Positions 16,219 through 24,301 of a stretch of DNA of 64,000 bases are shown piece by piece. The DNA comes from Micromonospora saelicesensis (GTDB taxonomy: Bacteria > Actinomycetota > Actinomycetes > Mycobacteriales > Micromonosporaceae), in NCBI RefSeq assembly GCF_900091575.1, contig NZ_FMCR01000008.1:1-64000 (forward strand), written 5' to 3'. How positions within the stretch are numbered: position 1 is the first letter of the stretch; every line of letters starts with the position of its first letter. The notes below the pieces were generated by a model. That model saw only the letters and a program-made list of their open reading frames with translations. It made no database searches and was not told the DNA's origin. Both the position numbers and the translations under genes were made by a program.

Positions 16219-17436
16219 GTGCGCCGCTCCTCGTCCACCCTCACCCGGCTGCTCGGTGCGGTCGCCGGGCTCGCCCTCGCCGTAGCGGGCGCGGTCGCCG
16301 TCGCCGCACCAGCCCAGGCCGCCACCCTCACCCAGGTCACCGGGTTCGGCTCCAACCCCGGCAACCTCGCCATGTACGCCTACCGGCCGGACGGCCTGCC
16401 GGCCAACTCCCCGGCCGTCGTCCTGCTGCACGGGTGTACGCAGAACGCCTCCGGCTACTTCGCCAACTCCGGCTGGCAGAAGTACGCCGACCAGTGGAAG
16501 TTCGCCCTGATCGTCGCCCAGCAGCCCTCCGGCAACAACGCCAACTCCTGCTTCAACTTCTTCGAGGCGGGCGACACCACCCGAGGCCAGGGTGAGGCGC
16601 TGTCCATCAAGCAGATGGTCGACCACGCCAAGACGAACTACGGCATCAACGGCTCCCGGGTCTACGTCAGCGGGCTCTCCGCCGGCGGGGCGATGAGCGC
16701 GGTCATGCTGGCCACCTACCCGGACGTCTTCGCCGCCGGATCGATCATCGCGGGGATCCCGTACCGCTGCGCCACCAGCATGGTCAACGCGTTCAGCTGC
16801 ATGAACCCGGGTGCGGACAAGACCCCGGCCGCCTGGGGCGACCTGGTCCGTGGCGCGTACTCCGGCTACACCGGCCCGCGCCCCCGGGTGGCCATCTGGC
16901 ACGGCACCTCGGACACCACTGTCACCCCGCTCAACGGCACCGAGTCCCGCGACCAGTGGACCAATGTGCGGGGCGTGTCGCAGACCCCGACCAGCACCTC
17001 GTCGCTGCCCGGCAACACCAGCCTCGAGGTGTACGGCAACGACGACGTGCGCCTCTACCGGATCTCCGGGATGGGCCACGGCACCCCGGTCGACCCGGGC
17101 TCGGCGGCCGAGCAGTGCGGCACCGCTGGCGCGTACTTCCTGGACACCATCTGCTCGACGTACCGTGACGCGCTCTTCTTCGGTCTGAACGGCGGCGGGA
17201 CCAACCCGACCCCGACCCCGACGGCCACCCCCACGCCGACCCCGACGGCCACCCCGACCACGCCGCCGACCTGCGTGACGGCCAGCAACTACGCGCACGT
17301 GGTGGCCGGTCGGGCCTACCAGTCCGGCGGCTACGCCTACGCCAACGGCTCCAACCAGCGGATGGGCCTCTACAACACCTTCTACACCAGCGCCCTCAAG
17401 CAGACCGGCCCCAACCACTGGGTGGTCGGCTGCTGA
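16219..17436 (+). CDS. Secreted PHB-depolymerase/feruloyl-esterase family hydrolase with C-terminal domain
   Basis: 405 residues, secreted. A signal peptide with basic start and AVAVAAPAQA-type cleavage region precedes an alpha/beta-hydrolase domain of the extracellular PHB depolymerase/esterase family. Visible are VVLLHGCTQNASGYFANSGW, the nucleophile elbow VYVSGLSAGGAMSAV (GxSxG) and a late ISGMGHGTPVDPG bearing the probable catalytic His. A Pro/Thr linker (TPTPTATPTPT repeats, residues about 330-350) leads to a ~55-residue Cys-flanked C-terminal domain, perhaps substrate-binding. Start GTG 16219 has AGGAGG 5 nt upstream. Substrates could be polyhydroxyalkanoates or acetylated/feruloylated xylan; the sequence alone does not decide. 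Confidence 0.88.
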   Translation: MRRSSSTLTRLLGAVAGLALAVAGAVAVAAPAQAATLTQVTGFGSNPGNLAMYAYRPDGLPANSPAVVLLHGCTQNASGYFANSGWQKYADQWKFALIVAQQPSGNNANSCFNFFEAGDTTRGQGEALSIKQMVDHAKTNYGINGSRVYVSGLSAGGAMSAVMLATYPDVFAAGSIIAGIPYRCATSMVNAFSCMNPGADKTPAAWGDLVRGAYSGYTGPRPRVAIWHGTSDTTVTPLNGTESRDQWTNVRGVSQTPTSTSSLPGNTSLEVYGNDDVRLYRISGMGHGTPVDPGSAAEQCGTAGAYFLDTICSTYRDALFFGLNGGGTNPTPTPTATPTPTPTATPTTPPTCVTASNYAHVVAGRAYQSGGYAYANGSNQRMGLYNTFYTSALKQTGPNHWVVGC

Positions 17437-17457
17437 CCCCACCCCCACCGGCCTGTC

Positions 17458-17523
17458 CCTGTTGATCAAGAGGTTCGCGTCGTCCGGAAGCCGGAATCTG
17501 ACGCAAACCTCTTGATCAACAGG
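17458..17523. repeat. Long palindrome copy A (element E2)
   Basis: 66-bp inverted repeat between the convergent esterase and LLM genes. Outer arms CCTGTTGATCAAGAGG and its exact complement continue inward to about 24 bp with a single mismatch, around a TCCGGAAGCCGGA centre. A near-identical copy lies at 18592-18658, on the other side of the LLM gene. Confidence 0.9.
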
Positions 17524-17564
17524 GCTGTCGGCGGGGGCTGGGGGCTGGGGGCTGGGGGGGCCGG

Positions 17565-18479
17565 TCAGGTTAGGCGGGTCAGGACCGGCTCTAGCGTTTC
17601 CAGCGCATTGGTGCGGACCACGAAACGGGTCACCCCCCAGCGCCGTTCGTGCTCGGCGACCGCCGTGATGATCTCGTCCACCGTGCCGATCAGCACGAAC
17701 GGGGTGGCCAGCAGTTCGACGGCGGTCATGCCGTTGCGCCGGGCCTGCTCCGCGGCGGCAGCCTCCGCGTCGTCGGTGACCACCACCGTCTGCACCAGCG
17801 CCTCCAGCGCAGGCGGGTCGGACCGGCCGGCTGCGCCGGCGGCCACGCAGGCCAGCTGCGCCTCGATCTGGTCGGCCCGCCAGCGCGCCTCATGCTGGTG
17901 GCCGTCGGCGAGGGTACGTCCGAAGCCGGTCAGCCCGACCACGTCGGCGTGCGCGCCGGCCCAGCGCAGCAGCGTCGAGTTCGCCGTACCCATCGTCAGC
18001 GGGATCCTTTCCTGCACCGGCCGGGGTTCGCGCAGCACCGCCTCGCGCATCGTCAGCTCGGCCGAGTCGACGGTGACCGAGGCACCGTCGAGCAGGGCGC
18101 GGACCGCCTCGGCGACGGCCACGCAACGGCGGACCCGGCCGGCCACGTCGGGGCGTTCCCGGCCCACCGCGCGCCACTCCGCCGGGGTGTGACCAGCGCC
18201 GACACCGAGCCGGGCCCGTCCGCCGGAGATCAGATCGAGGGTGGCCACGTCGGCCGCGAGCAGCATCGGTTCCCGTACGCCGAGGTTCGACACGTACGAG
18301 CCGAGCCCGATCGTCGAGGTGACCGGGGCGGCGGCGGCCAGCGCCACGAACGGTGACGTCACGTCGCCGGGGTGGTCCGCGGCGAGCAGAGCGTCGAAGC
18401 CGGCGGTCTCGGCCCGACGGGCCAGCTCGGCCCAGCTCACCGCGTCGGTAGGGGTGGCCTGGAGGGAGAAGGTCGCCAT
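17565..18479 (-). CDS. LLM class (F420-dependent type) oxidoreductase
   Basis: 304 residues with the luciferase-like TIM-barrel motifs: AETAGFDALLAADHPGDV near the N-terminus, ALAAAAPVTSTIGLGSYVSN, and DLISGGRARLGVGAGHTPAE. A second ALEALVQTVVV-type segment lies near the C-terminus. Actinobacterial members of this architecture generally use coenzyme F420; the substrate is unknown. A GATGCT lies 6 nt before the ATG, so a leaderless mRNA is possible. The gene is bracketed by two almost identical 66-bp palindromes, which may mark it as a transferred cassette. Its neighbours give no clear pathway. Confidence 0.88.
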   Translation of the reverse strand: MATFSLQATPTDAVSWAELARRAETAGFDALLAADHPGDVTSPFVALAAAAPVTSTIGLGSYVSNLGVREPMLLAADVATLDLISGGRARLGVGAGHTPAEWRAVGRERPDVAGRVRRCVAVAEAVRALLDGASVTVDSAELTMREAVLREPRPVQERIPLTMGTANSTLLRWAGAHADVVGLTGFGRTLADGHQHEARWRADQIEAQLACVAAGAAGRSDPPALEALVQTVVVTDDAEAAAAEQARRNGMTAVELLATPFVLIGTVDEIITAVAEHERRWGVTRFVVRTNALETLEPVLTRLT

Positions 18480-18591
18480 TGGTCCAGCATCGGCCCACGC
18501 CGGCCCGCCGACGACCCACCGACCGCCGATTCTGCCAAGGGCCGAACCACCGAAGTGCGCAGACTGAAGCCCGAGGGCTGCGCCCCTCGCC

Positions 18592-18658
18592 CCTGTTGAT
18601 CAAGAGGTTTGCGTCATCCGGAAGCCGGAATCTGACGCAAACCTCTTGATCAACAAGG
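18592..18658. repeat. Long palindrome copy B (element E3)
   Basis: 67-bp copy of the element at 17458-17523 in the same orientation, with only a few differences (the left arm here restores GGTTTGCGTC to full pairing; the right end has one extra A). It lies 112 bp upstream of the LLM start and 19 bp past the end of the epimerase gene. Confidence 0.9.
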
Positions 18659-18677
18659 ATGGGCAGGCGGGGTGGGT

Positions 18678-19580
18678 CTAGGGGGTTGTCAGGGCTGCTT
18701 GGAGGGCTTGGGGGAGGGTCTGGTGGTGGTAGGGGTACGCGGCTCTCGTCAGGACTCCGGGGAGGACCCGGGTGCTGGTGAGGGCCTCGTGGGAGAAGCC
18801 GCCGAGGACCACCTTGAGTGCCAGCGCGGGGATCGGGACGATCGCCGGGCGGTGCAGTTGCCGGGCCAGCTCGCGGGTGAACTCGGCGTTGGTGACCGGG
18901 TTCGGCCCCACCACGTTGACCGGGCCGGCGATGTCGTCGCGGTCGAGCAGGAAGCGGGTCGCGTCCAGCCAGTCGGCCATCGAGATCCACGGCAGCCACT
19001 GCCGGCCGCTGCCCAACCGGCCGGCGATGCCCAGTTTGAACGGCAGCAGTTGCGGCTTGAGCAGCCCGCCCTCGCGGTGCAGCGGCAGACCGGTACGCAG
19101 CCGGACCACGCGTACCCCGGCGTCCTCGGCCGGCCGCGTCGCGGCCTCCCACACCCGGCAGACGTCGGCCAGGAAGCCCTCGCCGGCCGGCGCGTCCTCC
19201 TCGACCGCCCGGTCACCCGTGTTGCCGTACCAGCCGACGGCCGATGAGTTGAGCAGCACCCGGGGTCGGTCCGCGGCGGGCAGGCCGGCGATGGTGGTCG
19301 CCAGCGTGGTGGTGCTGTCCACCCGACTGGTGCGGATCAACCGGCGGTAGTCGTCGTTCCAGCGTTTGTCGCCGACACCCGCGCCGGCCAGGTTGACCAC
19401 GGCGTCGGCCTCGGCGACCACGGCCGGGTCGAGTTGCCCCGCGGCCGGGTCCCACCGCCGCTCCTGCGGCCCGCCCGGCGCCCGACGGATCAGGCGGGTG
19501 ACCTCGTGCCCGTCGCGGACGAGCAGGTCGACCAGTCGGGTGCCAAGGAAGCCGGACGCGCCGGCCAGAAGGATCCGCAT
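18678..19580 (-). CDS. TIGR01777 family NAD(P)-binding epimerase (YfcH/SulA-like)
   Basis: 300 residues of an atypical short-chain dehydrogenase. The Rossmann signature is at the very N-terminus (MRILLAGASGFLGTRLVDLL). AVVNLAGAGVGDKRW, LLNSSAVGWYGNTGDRAVEE (with the Y of the active site) and WISMADWLDATRFLLD follow. The C-terminal DUF1731 region contains NPVTNAEFTRELARQLHRP and VLGGFSHEALTSTRVLP. Function is unproven in any bacterium, but the gene is conserved next to lipB and E2 dehydrogenase genes in actinobacteria. ATG 19580 was chosen because the Rossmann fold begins there; upstream in-frame starts add unrelated sequence. Confidence 0.92.
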   Translation of the reverse strand: MRILLAGASGFLGTRLVDLLVRDGHEVTRLIRRAPGGPQERRWDPAAGQLDPAVVAEADAVVNLAGAGVGDKRWNDDYRRLIRTSRVDSTTTLATTIAGLPAADRPRVLLNSSAVGWYGNTGDRAVEEDAPAGEGFLADVCRVWEAATRPAEDAGVRVVRLRTGLPLHREGGLLKPQLLPFKLGIAGRLGSGRQWLPWISMADWLDATRFLLDRDDIAGPVNVVGPNPVTNAEFTRELARQLHRPAIVPIPALALKVVLGGFSHEALTSTRVLPGVLTRAAYPYHHQTLPQALQAALTTP

Positions 19581-19892
19581 ACCCCCATCTTCGTCCAGAA
19601 CGCCACCGGTGGATGCGTGGGGCTGCCGAAGGTGGGGGCGTTTCGACGAACGAATGTGCGCGGAATCCTTGTGCGGCGTGAAAGCGCAGGTCAACGAATG
19701 TTCCCAGGGCCGAAAATGGCTGCCGCGCGCCGTCGGCGGTCAGCGCGTTTCCGCAGGTCAGGGCAAACATGAATGCCATGTTCGCGATTGCTTGCGGCAT
19801 CGATCTGGCTGACCATGAGTCATCCGAGAGCGCTCCCGTTTGGCGGGGTCGGCTCGCCGTGCCCGCCGTCGGGCGATCCCTGAGGAGGAACC
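19581..19892. other. 312-bp divergent intergenic region
   Basis: Separates the divergent epimerase and NmrA-like genes. I see no gene or clear RNA element. It holds a strong ribosome binding site for the plus-strand gene (GAGGAGG at about 19881) and a weak dyad TGAC-n5-GTCA at about 19811-19823. Part is less GC-rich than the surroundings (around 19700-19800), consistent with promoters. Confidence 0.4.
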
Positions 19893-20744
19893 ATGCCGAT
19901 CCTGGTGACCGGAGCGACCGGGACCGTCGGAGGCAGTGTGGTCCGACAATTGGTCAGCGCCGGCCACGACGTACGCGCGCTGACCCGTGATCCCGCGTCG
20001 CCGGCGGCCACCGCGCTGCCCAGCGGGGTGGAGGTGGTGGGGGGCGACTTCGCCAGGCCCCACACGCTGGCGTCGGCGCTGCGTGGCGTGACGCGGATGC
20101 ACCTGGTCGCGATGGACGGGTACGGGCCGCTGAGCACCGGTGCGGAGATCTTGGAGCTGGCCCGGAAGGCCGGCGTCCGCCGGATCACCCACCTCGGTCA
20201 CAACGATCCGAGCCGTGCCGACGACGACCCGCTCGAGGCACCGCACCGGCCGCTGCACCGGGCTGTCGAGAACTCGGGCCTGGAATGGACGCACGTCTTC
20301 CCGGGCGAGTTCATGGCGAACACCCGCGAGTGGGCGGCCGGCATCCGCACCGAGGGGGTGGTGCGGGCGCCATTCGGGGACTGGAACAGCGCGCTGGTCC
20401 ACGAGGCGGACATCGCAGCGGTCATCGTGGCCGCGCTGACCGAGGACGGCCACGCCGGTCGGGTGTACCAACCGACGGGGCCGGAGCCGGTCCGTCGCCG
20501 GGACGCGGTCCGGATGATCGGCGAGGCGATCGGCCGTCCGGTGCGCTTCGACGAACTGACCCCGGAGCAGGCCCGCGAGTACTGGAAGGACCACTATCCC
20601 GCCGAGGTGATCGAGTGGTTCCTGGAGATGGGGCGGTATCTCGACGGCAACGCCTGGGTCGCCCCGGACGTCGAGCGGGTGACCGGACGCCCCGGGCGCA
20701 CGTTCCGGCAGTGGGCCGCCGAGCACGCGGACGACTTCCGGTGA
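19893..20744 (+). CDS. NmrA-like NAD(P)H-binding atypical SDR
   Basis: 283 residues. The glycine-rich dinucleotide motif GATGTVGGSV is at residues 6-15, followed by HDVRALTRDP, GVEVVGGDF and RRITHLGHNDPS. This is the NmrA/HSCARG layout, without a clear YxxxK catalytic pair, so it could be either a redox sensor or a reductase acting on small quinone-like substrates. GLEWTHVFPGEFMANTREWA and ALVHEADIAAVIVAALTEDG are typical of the family. A strong GAGGAGG precedes the ATG. It heads a block of redox/stress genes (AKR, MerR, hemerythrin, LtrA, SDR) absent from the conserved housekeeping order. Confidence 0.88.
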   Translation: MPILVTGATGTVGGSVVRQLVSAGHDVRALTRDPASPAATALPSGVEVVGGDFARPHTLASALRGVTRMHLVAMDGYGPLSTGAEILELARKAGVRRITHLGHNDPSRADDDPLEAPHRPLHRAVENSGLEWTHVFPGEFMANTREWAAGIRTEGVVRAPFGDWNSALVHEADIAAVIVAALTEDGHAGRVYQPTGPEPVRRRDAVRMIGEAIGRPVRFDELTPEQAREYWKDHYPAEVIEWFLEMGRYLDGNAWVAPDVERVTGRPGRTFRQWAAEHADDFR

Positions 20745-20774
20745 CAACGCCCGGGGCGTGGACCGGCCCGGTGG

Positions 20775-21773
20775 TCAGGCCGCGTGGGCCGGGCGCAGGT
20801 CGGCGAGCAGTCGCTCCACCTCGGCGTACGACTCGGCACTCAGCGGGCCGAGCGTCAGGGTGGCCAGGTTCTCATCGGCCTGGGCCACCGTGCGCAGGCC
20901 GGGGATCGGCACGGTACGGGGGCTGCGGGCCAGCAGCCAGCCGAGCGCGCCCTGTGCGAGGGTGCGCCCGTCTGCGGTGAGCGCCGCGCGGACCTGGTCG
21001 ACCCGGGCCGCCCAGCGCGGCGTCGGCCGGCCGTCGGTGAACCATTCCAGCCACTCCGGTGCCCGTCCGCGCACATCGTCCGCCCCGACCGCCCGGGTCG
21101 ACCCGGTGAGCAACCCCATCGCCAGCGGCCCACGGTTGAGGCTGGCCAGGTCGTGCTTGTCGCAGACCGCCAGCACCGCCGCGTTGTCGCGCAGCACCGA
21201 CTCGTCGTGCTGGATCGCCGCGCAGTGCGGGCCGGCGGCCGCGAACGCCTCGGCCGAGGCCGGGTCGTCGGTGCTCCAGCCGTACGCCCGGATCTTGCCC
21301 TGGTCGACCAGGGCCTCCAGGGTGTCGACCAGATCGAGCGCGGCGGGCACCGGCAGTGCGTTGATGTGCAGTTGGTAGAGGTCGACGTGGTCGGTGCCGA
21401 GCCGGCGGAGCGAGTCTTCCAGGCTGCGCACCGCGAAGGCCGGACTGGCGTCGGTGCCGAGCGCCCGCCGGGTGCTCTCCTCGCTGACGTTGCCGAACTT
21501 GGTGGCGATCACCACGCTGTCCCGTCGCCCGGCCAGGGCTTGACCGAGGACCCGCTCGCTGTGCCCGGCACCGTAGTTGCTGGCGGTGTCGAACAGGGTC
21601 ACCCCGAGATCGAGTGCCCGGTGGATGGTGCGGATCGACTCGTCGTCGTCCACCTCGCCCCAGCCGAACGGCTGCCCGTCGTCACCCCAGAGCGGGCCGC
21701 CGATGGCCCAGCACCCCATTCCGATCGCGCTCACCGTGATGCCGCTGCGTCCCAGCGTCCGTGTCGTCGTCAT
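20775..21773 (-). CDS. Aldo/keto reductase
   Basis: 332 residues of an NADPH-dependent AKR, (alpha/beta)8 barrel. Family motifs: IGMGCWAIGG, the active-site GVTLFDTASNYGAGHSERVL (Asp and Tyr), ATKFGN (Lys), DHVDLYQLHINALP (His) and the C-terminal cofactor site VPIPGLRTVAQADEN. Start ATG 21773 is 7 nt downstream of a -10-like GAGGCT in a MerR-type promoter, so the transcript should be leaderless and inducible by the divergent MerR regulator. Substrate unknown; likely a carbonyl or quinone electrophile. Confidence 0.93.
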   Translation of the reverse strand: MTTTRTLGRSGITVSAIGMGCWAIGGPLWGDDGQPFGWGEVDDDESIRTIHRALDLGVTLFDTASNYGAGHSERVLGQALAGRRDSVVIATKFGNVSEESTRRALGTDASPAFAVRSLEDSLRRLGTDHVDLYQLHINALPVPAALDLVDTLEALVDQGKIRAYGWSTDDPASAEAFAAAGPHCAAIQHDESVLRDNAAVLAVCDKHDLASLNRGPLAMGLLTGSTRAVGADDVRGRAPEWLEWFTDGRPTPRWAARVDQVRAALTADGRTLAQGALGWLLARSPRTVPIPGLRTVAQADENLATLTLGPLSAESYAEVERLLADLRPAHAA

Positions 21774-21780
21774 GGTCACC

Positions 21781-21811
21781 AGCCTCCAACCTGGAGCGCG
21801 CTCCAGGTCAA
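21781..21811 (-). promoter_or_regulatory. MerR-type promoter with 19-bp spacer for the AKR gene
   Basis: On the minus strand the -35 is TTGACC (21806-21811) and the -10 is GAGGCT (21781-21786), with 19 bp between. The spacer region contains the perfect 20-bp palindrome ACCTGGAGCGCGCTCCAGGT (21789-21808). Overlong spacers with a dyad are the hallmark of MerR-activated promoters. The +1 is predicted at the AKR ATG. On the plus strand TACCAT (21816-21821) is 8 nt before the merR ATG, so regulator binding would also cover its own promoter. Confidence 0.85.
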
Positions 21812-21829
21812 GCACTACCATCTCGCGAC

Positions 21830-22216
21830 ATGAGCGGTTACGCCCCCTCGGAGGCCGCCCGCCGCAGCGGCTTCAGCCTCGACACTCTGCGGTACTACGA
21901 GAAGATCGGCCTCCTCGCGGACGTGGAGCGGACGGCAGGCGGGCAGCGGGTCTTCACCGACGACGACCTCGGCTGGCTGGTGCTGTTCCGCTGCCTGCGC
22001 GACACCGGGATGCCGATCGCGCAGATGCGCCGCTACGCGCAACTGGCCCGCGACGGCGAGCACACCACCGACGAGCGGCACGAGTTGCTGTGCCACCACG
22101 CGGCGCGGGTCGAGGAGCAGATGCGCCTGCTCCAGCGCCAGTACGACCACCTGCGGGAGAAGATCCGCTTCTACGAGCGACTGTCCGGCACCGCACCGGG
22201 GTCGGAGGCCGGCTGA
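21830..22216 (+). CDS. MerR family transcriptional regulator
   Basis: 128 residues. An N-terminal winged HTH (YAPSEAARRSGFSLDTLRYY, EKIGLLADVERTAGGQRVFT) is followed by DDLGWLVLFRCLRDTGMPIA and a coiled-coil dimerisation helix to the end. No cysteine cluster for metal binding is visible; the effector is probably an organic electrophile or redox state. It is divergent from the AKR gene and the palindrome between them is the likely operator for both. Its 3' end overlaps the convergent hemerythrin gene by 46 bp. Confidence 0.93.
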   Translation: MSGYAPSEAARRSGFSLDTLRYYEKIGLLADVERTAGGQRVFTDDDLGWLVLFRCLRDTGMPIAQMRRYAQLARDGEHTTDERHELLCHHAARVEEQMRLLQRQYDHLREKIRFYERLSGTAPGSEAG

Positions 22217-22707
22217 AGGGCACCGGGTGCGGTGAGGCCGAGCAGTTCCTCGGTCGTTCCGGTTCGACCGGTGAGCGCGTTCAGGGCGGTGACCAGCCGC
22301 TTCTCCTCGTAGCGGAAGTGCGACTCCAGCAGGGCGGCCAACCCGCCCAACTCGGCGCGCACCTGGGCGACCGGCATTGCCGCGTCGCCGCCCAGCAGCG
22401 CCTCGACCCGTTCCAGGATCCCCGCCACCACCTCGTGATCGGTGATCAGGTTGTCGATGACCGGGCGCAGCTCGGGGGCCTCCTCGGCCAGCAGCCGGAA
22501 CGCGCCCGCATCCTCACCGGTGTGGTGTCGGCCGAGCGCGGCGCAGAAGGTCAGGCAGTGCGCCCGCAGGTCCCGGGACGGGGTGTCGAGGCTTGCCTGC
22601 AGCCGGGCCAGTTCCGCGCTGAGCCAGAGGTGGATCTCGATCATCTGATTGCCGACGGCGGCGAGCCGGCCGGCCGGTGAACCGGTTGGGTGCACGTTTC
22701 GTCCCAT
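22171..22707 (-). CDS. Hemerythrin domain (HHE) protein
   Basis: 178 residues, a four-helix hemerythrin-like cation-binding domain. Probable di-iron ligands appear in HLWLSAELARL, GRHHTGEDAGAF (H and E), ITDHEVVAGIL (H) and ESHFRYEEKRLV (H, E). The family binds oxygen or senses oxygen, NO or iron; here it follows redox genes. Start ATG 22707 gives a protein of normal size, while the upstream extension is low-complexity. The last 46 bp overlap the end of merR on the other strand, so its final ~15 residues (PGALQPASDPGAVPDSRS) may be poorly constrained. Confidence 0.85.
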   Translation of the reverse strand: MGRNVHPTGSPAGRLAAVGNQMIEIHLWLSAELARLQASLDTPSRDLRAHCLTFCAALGRHHTGEDAGAFRLLAEEAPELRPVIDNLITDHEVVAGILERVEALLGGDAAMPVAQVRAELGGLAALLESHFRYEEKRLVTALNALTGRTGTTEELLGLTAPGALQPASDPGAVPDSRS

Positions 22708-22809
22708 GCTGTCCCCGCGCCTCCATGCCCACGGCGGCCTTCGGGCCGGGTGCACTGCGACGCTGCGCCGAAGTCTAGGGCCGGCCGGCCACGCCCCCAA
22801 ACCCGGGAA

Positions 22810-24147
22810 TCACGGCGTGGTCGGTTCGTCGGTCTCCCGGACGTCGTGCCAGCGCGCCCGCCAGGCGGCCTCGTGGGCCTCGTGGCTGGTCCGCTCCTGG
22901 AAGACGGCGGCTCGCAGGGCGTGCCGGGATTGCGCCATCACCATCACCTCCACGGCCACCAGCGCCACGCAGATCACTGTCGCGAGGGTGAGCGCGCCCA
23001 GCGCCGGCAGGTGCTGACCGACCGGGAGGGCCGCCGTGAGCGCCACGAGGACGCCGACGCGGGTCCACGTGACGGTGTGCAGGGTGCGTAACTGAAAGAG
23101 CAGGTTGACGGCGAAATAGCAGATCAACCCGCCGAACAGCATTGGCACCGCCGGCCCCTCGACCTTCTCGGCGATTCCGCCGGCCGGGTCGGTGATCTTG
23201 TGCAGGACCTCCTCGTTGCCGATCGAGAAGAGGATCACCCCGGCGATCATCGGCAGGTAGAGATACGCGTACGCGTCGCGGGCCATCGCCACCCGGGGAC
23301 CGCCCTCCGCCGCGTGCAGGGCGATCCGGGCGGCCGGCCCGATGAAGTCGAAGTGCGCCCACCAGAGGGCGGCGGTGACGACGATGCCGAGCGCGGCGGC
23401 GGCCACCGCCGGCCAGGTGACCGGCTTGCCGAGCAGGTTGCCGCCGACGCCGGTCGAGATGATCGACTCGCCCAGCGCGATGATCAGGATGAGGTCGTAG
23501 CGCTCCGTCCAGTGCTCGGCGCTGGTCACCCCCCAACCCCAGGTCCCGACGATGAAGCCGGTGGCGTACTGCACCACCACCACGGCGATCCACAGGCCGT
23601 CGCGGATCATGGCGGCCTGGTCGGGGTCGGCGATCTGTGGCGGGATGAGCGCGGCGGCCAGCAGCAGCACGATGCTCACCGCCAGCTCCGGGGCGAACCG
23701 CCGCAGTTGCCGCCGCTCCTGCGGGCTGTCCCGCACCACGTGCTGATAGAGGATCCAGTGGATGCCGCGGACCACGACGTAACTGATCGCCACCAGCATC
23801 GGGCCGGCAGCGCTCCCCTTCGGGTCGGTGAACGCCTGTGGCAGTGCCAGCGCGAACGCGAACAGGGCGACCATCGCGATCACCATGAGCACCGGGACGT
23901 AGCCCTCGCCGAGCCGGACCCGGGTGGCGACCAGGCTGTGTACCACCCAGATCCACCAGAGCACGGCGAGCACCAGGCCGGCGTGCAGCAGTTGCCGGCT
24001 GGAGATGTTCGCGGCGGTGGCCCGGGTGATGATGAAGAACGAGAAGACGAAGACCAGGTCGAAGAAGACCTCGAACTTGTCCACCCGGGCACCCGGGGCG
24101 ATCGGGACGGCCGGTCCCAGCTGTCCGCCCCGCCGGTAGCCGCCCAC
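22810..24147 (-). CDS. Low temperature requirement protein A (LtrA) family membrane protein
   Basis: 445 residues with about ten to twelve transmembrane helices. The family start KFEVFFDLVFVFSFFIITR is at residues ~24-42, and later signatures are WTERYDLILIIALGESIIST and FSIGNEEVLHKIT. LtrA proteins are widespread in actinobacteria; their transport or stress function is not established. GTG 24147 has CAGAGT 6 nt upstream (possible leaderless start). It is divergent from the SDR gene and co-oriented with the hemerythrin gene about 100 bp downstream. Confidence 0.9.
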   Translation of the reverse strand: MGGYRRGGQLGPAVPIAPGARVDKFEVFFDLVFVFSFFIITRATAANISSRQLLHAGLVLAVLWWIWVVHSLVATRVRLGEGYVPVLMVIAMVALFAFALALPQAFTDPKGSAAGPMLVAISYVVVRGIHWILYQHVVRDSPQERRQLRRFAPELAVSIVLLLAAALIPPQIADPDQAAMIRDGLWIAVVVVQYATGFIVGTWGWGVTSAEHWTERYDLILIIALGESIISTGVGGNLLGKPVTWPAVAAAALGIVVTAALWWAHFDFIGPAARIALHAAEGGPRVAMARDAYAYLYLPMIAGVILFSIGNEEVLHKITDPAGGIAEKVEGPAVPMLFGGLICYFAVNLLFQLRTLHTVTWTRVGVLVALTAALPVGQHLPALGALTLATVICVALVAVEVMVMAQSRHALRAAVFQERTSHEAHEAAWRARWHDVRETDEPTTP

Positions 24148-24301
24148 GATCCCACTCTGGCAGCGTCCGGGCTGGTCGGAGGCCCGAACGGCGATGGCGA
24201 CGGGGGTCCGGCGTTACCTCCGGCCCGGGTCGGGGAAACACCGGGGCCGCGGCCTCTCGCAGCGGGCCGGTCGGTCCGCCCACCCCGGACAAGGATGGAC
24301 A

